Positions 55,043 to 64,000 of a stretch of 64,000 nucleotides of DNA are shown one piece after another (positions within the stretch are counted from its first letter, which is position 1; every line of letters starts with the position of its first letter). The notes below the pieces were generated by a model, which worked only from the letters and a program-made list of their open reading frames with translations, was not told the DNA's origin and ran no database searches. Both the position numbers and the translations under genes were made by a program. The stretch is taken from NCBI RefSeq assembly GCF_041296265.1, contig NC_091693.1, positions 20,708,001 through 20,772,000 of the forward strand, read 5' to 3'. This DNA is from Equus caballus (lineage: Eukaryota; Chordata; Mammalia; Perissodactyla; Equidae).

Positions 55043-55792
55043 CAAGTCCTACTTGAGCCCAGCATTTCCCACCCAACCAGCTCCTTCTCCTCCCCCTGGT
55101 TCCTCCGTCCACCAGCAGCTCTCCCTCTGGTCCCTCCCTCCACGCTCGTCCCTCCTGCCCCCTGACTCTCACTGACGTCCCTGCTTTCTGTCCCATCCTC
55201 CCAGCCCCAGATCAGGCCTTGTTCCCACCTGGACCCTCACCCCAGCCTTCTTCACACGCTCTCGGCCCTCAGTCTCTCTGTCCAGTCCGTCCCCACCTGG
55301 CCCAGGGGGTCATTCTAATCTCAGAACTGGCCTTGCCCCTCCTCTGCTCACCCACCTTCCATGGCTCCCCAGTGCCCCGGGGAGAGGAGGGTGTCATCAG
55401 AGAAAACTTCCTGGGAGGGATGACAGCGGAGATGAGCCCTGAGGGAGGAAGTGTCCCAGAGATGGATCCTGTTCCTCCTCCCCCTGACCCGTCTGCAGGG
55501 ACCATCCATGGGCAGAACCTGGACCCTGCATCCCATCCCCAGTGCCCAGGACGTGAGCCGCTCTCCCTTCCCTTGAAATCCCTGCCTACCTTCTCTGGGA
55601 GTGGTCTCTGGAGACAGCCGTCTCTTTCCCCATAGCTGGGGACTCGCCATGTATGATCTGTGAGGCCAGGTCTGAAAGCTGGGATCCCACACGCAGACCC
55701 CGGGTCCCCACTGACTCTTCTCGCTCTGTCTGCCCGCCTTGTGCAGTAGGGTGGCCCAGGGAGTGTGCTGGTCTGCAACGGGGTCTTTCTAG

Positions 55793-57200
55793 GAAACTAT
55801 GCAACTGGGCCAGCCCCTAGATACCCCTTCTGTGAGCACAATCAAGTGCCCTACAGAAAACGCTGGAAACACTGGAAGGCTGCCTCTGGGGAGTGGATTG
55901 TGGGGACGAGCGGGAACACATGAGTTATTCGTTGAGGGTGTGAGTCAAAGCCTGAACATGTGAATGTGAACGGCGTGGAGGGGCCCGTCATGGAATGCTC
56001 ACTGAGAGGTCCGTGAACTCGGGAATAAGGTTAACTCAGCCCTCGGCCCCTGAGGTCCAAAGGAGAGAATGAAGGGGGAAGTGAGACAGAAAGACACAGA
56101 CGTAGAATGAGAGATACCAGGCAGAGAGCAGAGGAAGCTGAAGACAGCACAGCGCAGACCTGCAGAAACAAAGAGACGGAAGAGTGTGAAAGAGACCAAG
56201 ACACTTGCAAGGGGGACAGAGAGAACAGGGAGGGCAGAGGGAGCCGTTGGGGAGCATCTGCGGCCTCTGGTTTGGGTCAGGTCCCCTCCCTGGGTCCATG
56301 GTCCCTGCTCCTGCTCCAGGAACCCTGTACGGGGCTGTGATCAGGCTGCCCGTGACACCCCACCCAGTGTGCCTGCTGTCCCCAGGCTAGGGATGCTCAT
56401 AAGGCCCCCGGAGCCCCCACAGGAAGAGGCAGGCCGTCAGCCCCGCCCCGGACTCTGGAGCTGGCAGGTCGGGTGCTCTCTGCCTCCCACACCCGCTTTG
56501 TCCCAGCCTGGCTCTGAGGTCCCTGAAGGTCCCCTCTGCCGTCCTCTCCCCAACGCCCCCTCATTCTGTGCTGTCTCTCCGCCTCTCCCTCTCTGCCTAC
56601 CCCTGCCGTTCTGTCTCCGTGGTCTCTGCCTCTCGGTCTCTGTGTCTGTCTCTGTCTGTCTGTCTGTCTCTCTGCCTCTCTGAGTCTCTATCCTTCCTCC
56701 GTCCACACTCATTTTTAACACCTGGCATGGACATCCTCCACATGCCCCTCCTCAAGGCTCAGTCTCTGTAGCTGCCCCTCTCCTGCCTGTCACTCTTGCT
56801 GCCCCACTTTCTTCCCTGAGTCTCCGGCCCCCTAAGTTCTAGGGCTGTCCTCTGAGATCTCAGAGCCAAGAGGGAGCATCCTGTTCCACGGCCCCTCCCT
56901 GCCCAGTATCTTCCGCGGGACCAAAGAAACAGACAAAGGGAAGAGTGGACATTCTTTGGGTCACAGTCCCCAAATTAGCCTGCGTTTCCGTGCTCATCTC
57001 CCGTGCGAACGTGAGGGCCACAGTTCTGTAACCTCCAGACCTGCATTCTGGGGGCTCTTATTCTCTGGCACGGGTATATGAGTGTGAGCTAGTGTGTGTG
57101 AGCATGTGCTCGTGTGTGCCCAGTGGTATCAGTTTTTGGCTTATGTTACGCCTAGATTCCCGTGTTCTTTTTCCAAAAGTTGTCTTGAAGTATGTTTTTT
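55793..57200. other. Non-genic flank with purine- and pyrimidine-rich runs
   Basis: After exon 5 homology ends abruptly near 55.79 kb there is no recognisable gene. Runs of GAGACAGAAAGACACAGA type lie at 56.05-56.23 kb and CTCTGTCTGTCTGTCTC at 56.57-56.7 kb. Confidence 0.6.
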
Positions 57201-57224
57201 ACAAATATTTGTTCTTCTTTTTTG

Positions 57225-57455
57225 AGGAAGATCAGCCCTGAGCTAACTACTGCCAATCCTCCTCTTTTTGCTGAGGAAGACTGGCCCTGAGCTAACATCC
57301 GTGCTCATCTTCCTCTACTTTATATGTGGGACACCTGCCACAGCGTGGCTTGCCAAGCACTGCCATGTCCTCACCTGGGACCCGAACCAGCAAACCCCAG
57401 GCCATCAAAGCAGAACGTGCGCACTTAACCGGTGCGCCACCAGGCCGTCCCCTAA
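57225..57455 (-). mobile_element. ERE-type SINE(s), minus
   Basis: Two partly nested tails ('GATCAGCCCTGAGCTAAC' then 'GACTGGCCCTGAGCTAACAT') and one head ending GGCGCACCGG. Probably one element with a duplicated tail. Confidence 0.8.
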
Positions 57456-57580
57456 ATATTTGTTCTCTTCATTGCTTTGACTTCATTTATTCCTTCCCTC
57501 TCATGGATTCCAATGATATATATGTTATCTTTGCTGATCTTTTGTATCTGTCATTTCCACTCAAATATACTTAAAACATT

Positions 57581-57803
57581 TTTTTTTTAAAGATTTTATT
57601 TTTTCCTTTTTCTCCCCAAAGCCCCCCGGTACATAGTTGTATATTGTTTGTTGTGGGTCCTTCTGGTTGTGGTATGTGGGACGCTGCCTCAGCGTGATCT
57701 GATGAGCAGCGCCATGTCCGCGCTCAGGATTTGAACCAACGAGACACTGGGCCGCCTGCAGCGGAGCGTGTGAACTTAACCACTCAGACACGGGGCTGGC
57801 CCC
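57581..57803 (-). mobile_element. ERE1-type SINE, minus, with target-site duplication
   Basis: Head GGGGGCCAGCCCCGTGTCTG at 57803, tail AAAATAAAATC at the left. The flanking text CTCAAATATACTT..AAAACAT is repeated at about 57560 and 57803. Confidence 0.92.
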
Positions 57804-57833
57804 CTCAAATATACTTTTAAAACATCTTTTTCG

Positions 57834-58090
57834 GGGCTGGCCCCATGGCCGAGTGGTTCATGCACTCCACTTTGGTGGCTCAGGGTTTCGCCGGTTCGGA
57901 TCCTGGGCACGGACATGGCACCACTTGTTAGGCCACACTGAGGCAGCGTCCCACATGCCACAACTAGAAAGACCCACAACTAAAATATACAACTATGTAC
58001 TGGGGGGGATTAAAAGCAGAAAAAGAAAAAAGGAAGATTGGCAACAGTTGTTAGCTCAGGTGCCAATCTTTACCAAAAAAAATAATAATT
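57834..58090 (+). mobile_element. ERE1-type SINE, plus
   Basis: Starts GGGGCTGGCCCCATGGCCGA, ends in an A-rich tail near 58090. Lies head-to-head with the previous SINE, 30 bp apart. Confidence 0.92.
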
Positions 58091-58457
58091 CTGTTGCTGC
58101 CCAGCCTTAATAAAAGAGAATGAAAAAGAGATTGCAAAGGAAGGGCCAAGGGTAAGTAAAGTTAAACTTCTTGAGAAATCTGACCTATTTACCCTGAAGT
58201 TGCACGAGTGACGGAGTGATTCTGTCTCAAGAAACATATAAAGCCAAGAGGCTGTCTGAAGCCCCTGTGCTCGGGGACGGTGGCATTGCGAATGGGCTGC
58301 ATGGCCAGGAGGTGGCAGGGCAGGAGAAGTTGGAAAGCTGCCTAAAGCTGTGGTTAAGAGGGTGTCCTGGTGCTGTCACCCACCAGCTGTGTGTCTTAGG
58401 TGCCCTTCCGCTGAAGCAAACCTGAGATTTGGCTTCTTGTGAAAGATACGCTTGTGA

Positions 58458-58722
58458 GGGGCCGGCCTTGTGGCCGAGTGGTTAAGTTCACACACTCTGC
58501 TTTGGTGGCCCAGGGTTTCACTGGTTCAGATCCTGGGCCTGGACATGGCACCGCTCATCAGGCCATGCTGAGGCCGCGTCCCACATAACACAACCAGAAG
58601 GACCTACAACTAGAATATATAACTATGTACTGGGCGGCTTTGGGGAGAGGAAGAAGAAAAAGAAGAAAAAAAAAGAAGATTGGCAACAGATGTTAGCTCA
58701 CGTGCCAATCTTTAAAAAAAAA
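58458..58722 (+). mobile_element. ERE-type SINE, plus
   Basis: Starts GGGGCCGGCCTTGTGGCCGA, GTGGTTAAGTTCACAC follows, ends CAATCTTTAAAAAAAAA. Confidence 0.92.
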
Positions 58723-59540
58723 TATGTTATTACAATAGAGAGGCAGAGTAGGTAGCTCAAGAGAAGGATGCAATGTCGCCGAGCAAGGATACAGGGTGTT
58801 CTTGGCTTGAGTCCGCTCCAGCCTGAGCCCCGGGGAGCCCTGGAGGAGTTGCACGCCCGGGTTGTTTCCACCTTGAAGAAGGGGGCTCTGCTTTTGTTCC
58901 CCAGGGCCCATCCGTCAGCCACTGGCCCCCTTCAAGGGGGTGGGCGTCATCTCCTGGGGAGGGGCCACCACCAGCAGCACTACCGCGTGGACCCGGGATT
59001 GCGTCTTAGGCAGTCTGGGCCTCAGTTTCCCGAACTCGCAGATGGGGGATAATACCACTGTATTTCATCCGGTCTCCGACTTCCTTTTTAACATCTATGA
59101 AACTGGATGTGTTTGAGTTCAATAGCACGTTGTAGTTTCACTGGAAGCATTCTCTCCCTTAGTGGGGCCGGATGGGGTGGGCTGCTTCTCACAATGCTGT
59201 CTCACACCTCTTTTATTCCTCACAGCCCACCCCCTGACGGCCTCATCCTCGTCTCCATTCTCATCTGGATTGCAGCCCCATCTCAATTCCATCCTCAAGC
59301 CCAACTGCATCTTCAGTTCCAGCTGCAGACCCATTCCCAGTCCAGGCCCGCTCTCCAACTTTGTGCCAAACTCCTTTTCACAGCCAAAGAAAAGCGCCCT
59401 GCTTTTCTATTCAGGCCCCGCCCCCAAGATGAAGCGCCGCCCCCGAAATGAAGCCCCGCCCCTGAGATGCTGCTCTGCCTCCGGTCCTGCCCCACCCAGG
59501 AAGGCCCCGCCCTGAGTCAGGCCACGCCCCCAGCCCTGCC

Positions 59541-59687
59541 CTCGCAGCAAATGGCAGTGTGCACCCCTTGGGGATGCAACGGGAACCCCACAGTGGAGTC
59601 GTTCTTCCTGCAAACGGCCATCTGCCAGGGCTGGCAGGGCGGGCTGCTCTCCGTGCCATTAATGATGAGACTTTTCCCAGCGTCCGC
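59541..59687 (-). pseudogene. KLK exon-2 relic (KLK4/KLKP1-like), minus strand
   Basis: On the minus strand, after a CAG at 59688-59690, the frame reads LIINGTESSPPCQPWQMAV ... VGFPLHPQGVHTAICC. This follows KLK4 exon 2 ([18 protein letters not shown] ... [16 protein letters not shown]). The catalytic His and the key Trp are lost. No other exons were found to either side. Position and strand fit the place where human has KLKP1/KLK4, downstream of KLK2. Confidence 0.6.
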
Positions 59688-59699
59688 CTGGACTCCTGG

Positions 59700-60900
59700 A
59701 GGCGAAGTCAGAGCTCAAAGGGGAGGAATCAGGGCTCTGGGGCGGGGCCAGAGCTCAAGGGGCGGGATGAGGACCAAGGAAGCTTCAGGAGGGTGAAGCA
59801 GGGCCGGAAGCTCCGGTCAAGAGAATGACCAGCGGGGACCCCTCTTCTGGACCTCGCCCCCTCCACACTTCATCTCTCCGCACCCTCAGACACGTAGTTT
59901 CGAAACTCACCCCACTGCGCACATCATGTCACATTCACACCTTTCCCTCTTCCAGACCGGTCCTGGCGCCCAGGCAGGAGTCGTGGGAAGTCTCCCAGTC
60001 CACCGAGTCCTCAGGTGAGGCCGGGCGCATTGGCCAGGTCGGCCCACCCTCCCTCTCACTCCCTTCTCCCACTGTCTCCCAGGAGATCTCTGGGCAGGGA
60101 AAGGGCACCTCATCCTCGGCTCCGAGATTTTGGCCCTGAGACATGGAGCCTAGGGACGTAGAGAACGGGAGTGCGACACAGCCAGGAGGAGATGATAAAG
60201 AGTCAACAACAGGAAGTGGCAGCAGTGGGAAGATGGAGTGACGGTGACAAAAAGAAAAATCAGAAAAACACGGAGTAAAACTCGGAAACATGGACACTAG
60301 GGGGGAGAGGGAGAGAGAGAAAGCAAAAGCGTCCAAGCTAGGCAGAACCAGGTGATGGCGACACAGCTTGAGAGGAGAGCATGCGGGATGCTGAGTCTGG
60401 AGGGTACAGAGACAGAGAGGGACAGAGGGAGAGATACGAGCCAGAGAGAGACAGACTCAGAGACTCACAGACGGAGACACAGACGTCAGACACCCAGAAG
60501 GTGAGATGGGGGGCAGAGAGGCAGGACACAGCCACACGCTTTCACTCACTCATGTGGCCCATCTGGCCTGGGCTGAGCTGCCATCTGCCACCAGTTCTTG
60601 GAGCCACACGGAGCTCCACGCGGAGTTATAAGCATCTCTTTGCCGGGCTGTCCCACCCCTAGGGCTGGTGGCCACATGCCTTAGCGGTCAGACAGTGCAA
60701 TCTTTCGGTCCACGCCCCTCCGCCTACCACCTCCAGATCCGGGTGCCCAGAGCAGGGGTTGGGGCCAGGCACTGAGGGACTTCTGGCCCAGAACCCCAGG
60801 CTGCCCTCACCTCCAGCTAACACCCCATTCTTGATTCCTGGAGGTCTCCCCATCTCAGTGTCTCCTTTGCGTTAGGTTTATTCTCTGACACAGTGGCTCA
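59700..60900. other. Non-genic stretch
   Basis: GC-rich GGGGCGGGGCC text around 59.74 kb, AGAGAC-type purine runs at 60.38-60.5 kb, no recognisable gene or named repeat. Confidence 0.5.
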
Positions 60901-61224
60901 TTTATATTCATCCATTCTTCTTTTCTAATATCATCGTTTAAAGCTATAAATCTGTTGCTTTCCACAAGTTTTGCTGTGTAATATATATATATATATATTT
61001 TATCATTCAACTCTCAACATTTTAAAATTTCCATTAGGAGTTTTTCCAATATGATTTAATTTTCATCGTGAATTATTTAGAGAGGTGGTTGTGTTTTAAC
61101 TTCTGCGTGTGTGGATATTCTGTCAATGTGCTCACTGAATTTTAATTTTCTTGCATCGTGGTTGGAGAATGTGACTATGACACGGAATCCTTTTTATGAT
61201 ACATAACTGTGTTGAAATCTCACA

Positions 61225-61437
61225 CTTTTTGTGTGTGGTTTTTTTCCCCAAATCCCCCCAGTACATAGTTGTATATTCTAGTTGTGAGTGCCTCTGGTTG
61301 TGGCATGGAGACGCCGCCTCAGCGTGGCTTGAGAGCGGTGCCACATCCATGCCCACGATCCGAACCAGTGAAACCCTGGGCCACCGAAGCGGAGTGCACG
61401 AACTTAACCACTCAGCCACAGCACCAGCCCCATTTTT
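61225..61437 (-). mobile_element. ERE-type SINE, minus
   Basis: Head GGGGCTGGTGCTGTGGCTGA at 61430, tail adjoining CCCCAAATCCCCCCAGTACA. Confidence 0.9.
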
Positions 61438-61775
61438 TTTTTGTTTAAATCTCACATTTTTAATGGGTGAATCAGTCCATTTGCCCCTGTAGTCTTACCA
61501 GTTTTTATATTAAGTACTATGAAGCTATTTTATTAGGAATATTCAGGTTTAGAATTGTTATATTTGTTATAAAGAACTTTTTATTGTTTTGTAGCAATCC
61601 ACTATGTCTAATAATGGTTTCAGTGCGAATGCCTTATTTGACTGACATTAGTAAACCTACGGTACTTTTCTAAGGGGTAATATTTCTTTTCTTTTCATCC
61701 CTGCTTTCAACTTTTCTATGAGCTTTTAGTGTGTCTTTTGTAAACAGCATATAACAGTCTTTTAAGTTGTAATCT

Positions 61776-62030
61776 GGGGGCTTGCCCCATGGCTGAGTGG
61801 TTAAGTTCACGTGCTCCGCTTTGGGCGCCCAGGGTTCAGCAGTTCGGATCCCGGGCGTGGACCTACACACTGCTCATCAGGCCATGCTGTGGTGGCATCC
61901 CACATGGAAGAACTAGAATGACTTACAACTATGTACTGGGGCTTTGGGGAGAAAACAAAAAGAGGAAGATTGGCAACAGATGTTAGCTCAGGGCCAATCT
62001 TCCTCACCAAAAAGCATACTAAAAAAAAAA
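61776..62030 (+). mobile_element. ERE-type SINE, plus
   Basis: Starts GGGGGCTTGCCCCATGGCTG, contains GATGTTAGCTCAGGGCCAAT and an A-rich tail; flanking AATCTG repeated. Confidence 0.92.
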
Positions 62031-62782
62031 ATTCTAATCTGAGTTTTAACCACTTGCATTTATTGTTATTATTGATATATTTAGCACTATTGATATTATC
62101 TTACTTTTAAATTACTATTTATCCTGCTTTTTCCATGCATCCTAGCTTTTCTGGGTTATTTGATTTAGTGGGATTTTTCCCCCCTTATTTTATTTTTCTC
62201 TTTCTGCTTGTTTGGAATTTATTTCCCTATTTCTATTCTTTAGTGTTACTCTTGCTATTTTATCATGTTGTGTTTTCCTTATCATGTAATTCACAATATT
62301 TTCTAATTTCCGTTATGATTTCTTGTTTGAGCTGTGGTTTATTTAGAAGCATATTTTAAAAGCGAGAACACATGGGGCTTTTCTGGTTATCATTTTGTCA
62401 CGATTTCTAGCTTAATCACAATCTGGTCAGACAACATCCTGTGCATATTGTAACTTTGAACTTGGTTGCGACTTGCTTCGTAGCTCAGTTTTCGTAAGGG
62501 CTGTGTGAAGTTTTTTATCGAGGGGTCATTTTTTATGAGGCAGACACAGTGTGGTGTGCAGGTTTCAAGTGTCCCCTTCGGGAGTTCTGACAGATGCATG
62601 CCCCCACGTAGTCCCTCACTCCTGTCAAGTTACAGAACATTTCCGCCACCTCAGGAAGTTCTCTCGTGTCACTTCCAAGTCTGTCTCCACAGCCACCCAT
62701 CTCTTCCTGTCCCAGTAACCAGGCAACCTAGATTAGTTTTGCCTGTGCTCGAATTTCCTCTATAAATGGAATCGTACAGTGT

Positions 62783-62997
62783 ACAGTAATGCATTACTTA
62801 ACGACGGGGATAATTCTGAGAAACGCGTCACTAGGCGATTTCGTCGTTGTGCAAACATCACAGAGTGTTCTTCCACAAACCTAGATGGTATAGCCTACTG
62901 CACACCTAGGCTCTTTGGTGCTGATCTCATGGGACCAGCATCGGATATGTGGCCTGTCATTCACCGAAACATCACCCTGGGGCGCATGAGTGTATAA
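62783..62997 (+). mobile_element. Interspersed repeat nested in LINE-1
   Basis: A block with 'GCATTACTTAACGACGGGG', 'GGCGATTTCGTCGTTGTGC' and 'GATGGTATAGCCTACTGCAC' interrupts continuous L1 text (ATGGAATCGTACAGTG before, TGTGTCTGGCTTCCG after). It is a recurring mammalian repeat; I do not name its family. Confidence 0.6.
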
Positions 62998-63536
62998 TAG
63001 CTTGTGTCTGGCTTCCGTCACTCAGCACAATGCCTGTGAGATGCTCCTATGTTGTCGTGCACATCAGGAGTTCACTTCTTCTTATTACGGAGGAGCATTC
63101 TGTTATGTGGATATATCATGGTTGGTCCACTCACCCTTTCCTGGACATTTGGGTTGTTTCCAGTTTGGCTGCTGTGGATGAAGCTACTTTGAACATCCTT
63201 AGCAAGTCTATTTTTTTTTCATTGCTCTGTTATAAATACCTAGGAGTGGACTTGCTGGTCATGGGGTAGACGTATGTTTATCTTTCTAAGAAATTGCCAC
63301 ACTATTTCCCGAAGCGGTTGTACCATTTTACACTCCCTGCAGCAAGGTATGAGAGCTGCAGCTGCTCGACGTATTAGCCAACACTCGGTGCCGTCATCCT
63401 TTTGATTTTAGCCATTCTGGTAGACGTGTGTTTCAGAAAGATTGCATATTCTTCAGATGCTGGGTGCAATGTGCTACATATGACCATTAAGTGAAGTTTG
63501 TCAATCCTGTTGTTCAAATCATCTATGTCCTTATTC

Positions 63537-63722
63537 TTTTTTTTTTTCCCCTGAGGAAGATTTGCCCTGGGCTAACATCTGTGCCAGTCTTCCTCTATTT
63601 TGAATGTGGGTCACTGCCACAGCATGGCCACCAAGGAGTGGTGTAGGTCCATGCCCAGGAACCGAACCCAGGCCACCAAAGGGAGTGCACTGAACTTAAC
63701 CGCTAGGCCACAGGGCCGGCCC
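63537..63722 (-). mobile_element. ERE-type SINE, minus
   Basis: T run at 63537, TTTGCCCTGGGCTAACATCT block, head GGGGCCGGCCCTGTGGCC at 63722. Confidence 0.92.
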
Positions 63723-64000
63723 CTCCTTATTCATTTTCATCTTGTGTGTTCTGCCATTTGCGAAGAGGCATCTTAAAATCCTCTTCTGTGAACGGGGATT
63801 TGTCTATTTCCCTTTCAGTTATTTCATCCCTTATTTTTGAATATTTTTGAATATCCCTTATATTTTGAAGATAAGAGGTACATAAAAATGTGAATATCTT
63901 CTTACGAGTAGATTCATAAATAATATATTTATGAATGTATTCTTGAATATTAGTTCTTACCAGTATATTCTTATTAATATAATTTATCGATGAAGAGCAT

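Larger units (their letters stand above)
51319..55792 (+). pseudogene. KLK2-type kallikrein pseudogene, five exon remnants
   Basis: Exons on the plus strand are 51319-51364, 52353-52512, 53574-53860, 54184-54320 and 55750-55792 (cut short). Exon 1 reads (T)WFLALCLAVSLGWTN, close to dog KLK2 MWFLALCLAMSLGWTG as I recall it; the start codon is ACG and the donor GT has become AT. Exon 2 is open and keeps His (WVLTAAHC). Exon 3 keeps Asp (CSQDLMLLRL), but its acceptor AG is GG, RHNL is replaced and an in-frame stop comes before the exon end. Exon 4 is open ([15 protein letters not shown]; Glu at 189). Exon 5 opens GGPGSVLVCNGVF, losing Asp194 and Ser195, and stops. Opposite strand to KLK1/KLK15, as human KLK2/KLK3 are. 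Not translatable as a protease. Confidence 0.85.
60900..64000. mobile_element. AT-rich LINE-1 remnants with SINE insertions
   Basis: An (AT)n run lies at 60979-61000. L1-like text appears at 61.0-61.2, 61.44-61.75, 62.03-62.77 and 63.0-63.52 kb, e.g. 'GGACATTTGGGTTGTTTCCAG' split by divergence, 'CCTAGGAGTGGACTTGCTGG' and 'GTTGTACCATTTTACACTCC'. The G+C drop marks exit from the gene-dense part of the window. No KLK sequence seen. Confidence 0.75.

Noticed and set aside
58900-58990. Plus-strand text reading PLAPFKGVGVISWGGA, like KLK exon 5
   Set aside because: Spacing is off by one, no GDSGG start or catalytic Ser, and the right end merges into a MIR. Too weak to call.
63000-63520. Plus-strand frames in the right-hand AT-rich end
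   Set aside because: They translate non-coding or antisense LINE-1 text; no host gene evidence.

Overview
This window is mammalian genomic DNA, almost certainly horse (Equus). Two things show it. The minus-strand gene at 34.1-40.2 kb matches, as I remember it, the horse prostatic kallikrein KLK1E2 over its whole length. The window also carries about eleven ERE-type SINEs (tRNA-related head with a GGGCTGGCCC start), a family known from equids. The region is the centromeric part of the tissue-kallikrein (KLK) serine-protease cluster, syntenic with human 19q13.33. I see no rRNA, tRNA gene, CRISPR array or prokaryotic feature.

Layout. 0-4.6 kb is old interspersed repeats and a GT-rich degenerate minisatellite. 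4.7-5.7 kb (+) holds the last three coding exons of a small four-helix (PMP22/claudin-like) membrane protein. 6.5-11.4 kb (-) is an intact five-exon KLK1. 13.1-17.8 kb (-) is an intact five-exon KLK15 with a probable untranslated first exon near 19.1 kb. 19.4-23.9 kb is non-genic: an unusual TCTGGAT array, MIR/L2 pieces and a GC-rich minisatellite. 24.0-25.3 kb (-) is a KLK4-like pseudogene (exons 3-5). 27.5-28.1 kb (-) is a KLK1-like pseudogene (exons 3-4), followed by leftover KLK15-type intron DNA to 30.1 kb. 30.3-33.7 kb is a LINE-1 with two SINEs, a lone KLK exon-5 relic (+) and an old MaLR LTR. 34.1-40.2 kb (-) is KLK1E2. 42.1-42.6 kb (-) is a KLK15 pseudogene, and 44.6-44.8 kb (-) another lone exon-5 relic. 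45.0-47.1 kb is LINE-1 plus an LTR-like fossil. 49.2-50.9 kb (+) is a second KLK15 pseudogene, now inverted. 51.3-55.8 kb (+) is a KLK2-type pseudogene. 57.2-64 kb is SINE/LINE-rich and holds one more KLK exon-2 relic (-) at 59.6 kb.

The main point is the architecture. A two-gene module, KLK15 followed downstream by a KLK1-type gene on the same strand, appears about four times: unit 1 (6.3-19 kb, -, both genes intact), unit 2 (26-30 kb, -, both degraded), unit 3 (33.9-44.4 kb, -, KLK1E2 intact, KLK15 dead) and unit 4 (47.1-55.8 kb, +, both dead). Units 3 and 4 face each other as a large, diverged inverted duplication whose spacer is filled by LINE and LTR insertions. This offers an explanation for why KLK2/KLK3-type genes lie on the opposite strand from the rest of the cluster in mammals.

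The three apparently functional products are secreted trypsin-fold proteases with complete His-Asp-Ser triads but different S1-pocket residues at position 189: Asp in KLK1 (trypsin/kallikrein-like), Ser in KLK1E2 (PSA-like, chymotrypsin-like expected) and Asn in KLK15. All identities, alignments and exon borders were read by eye; no database search was run.
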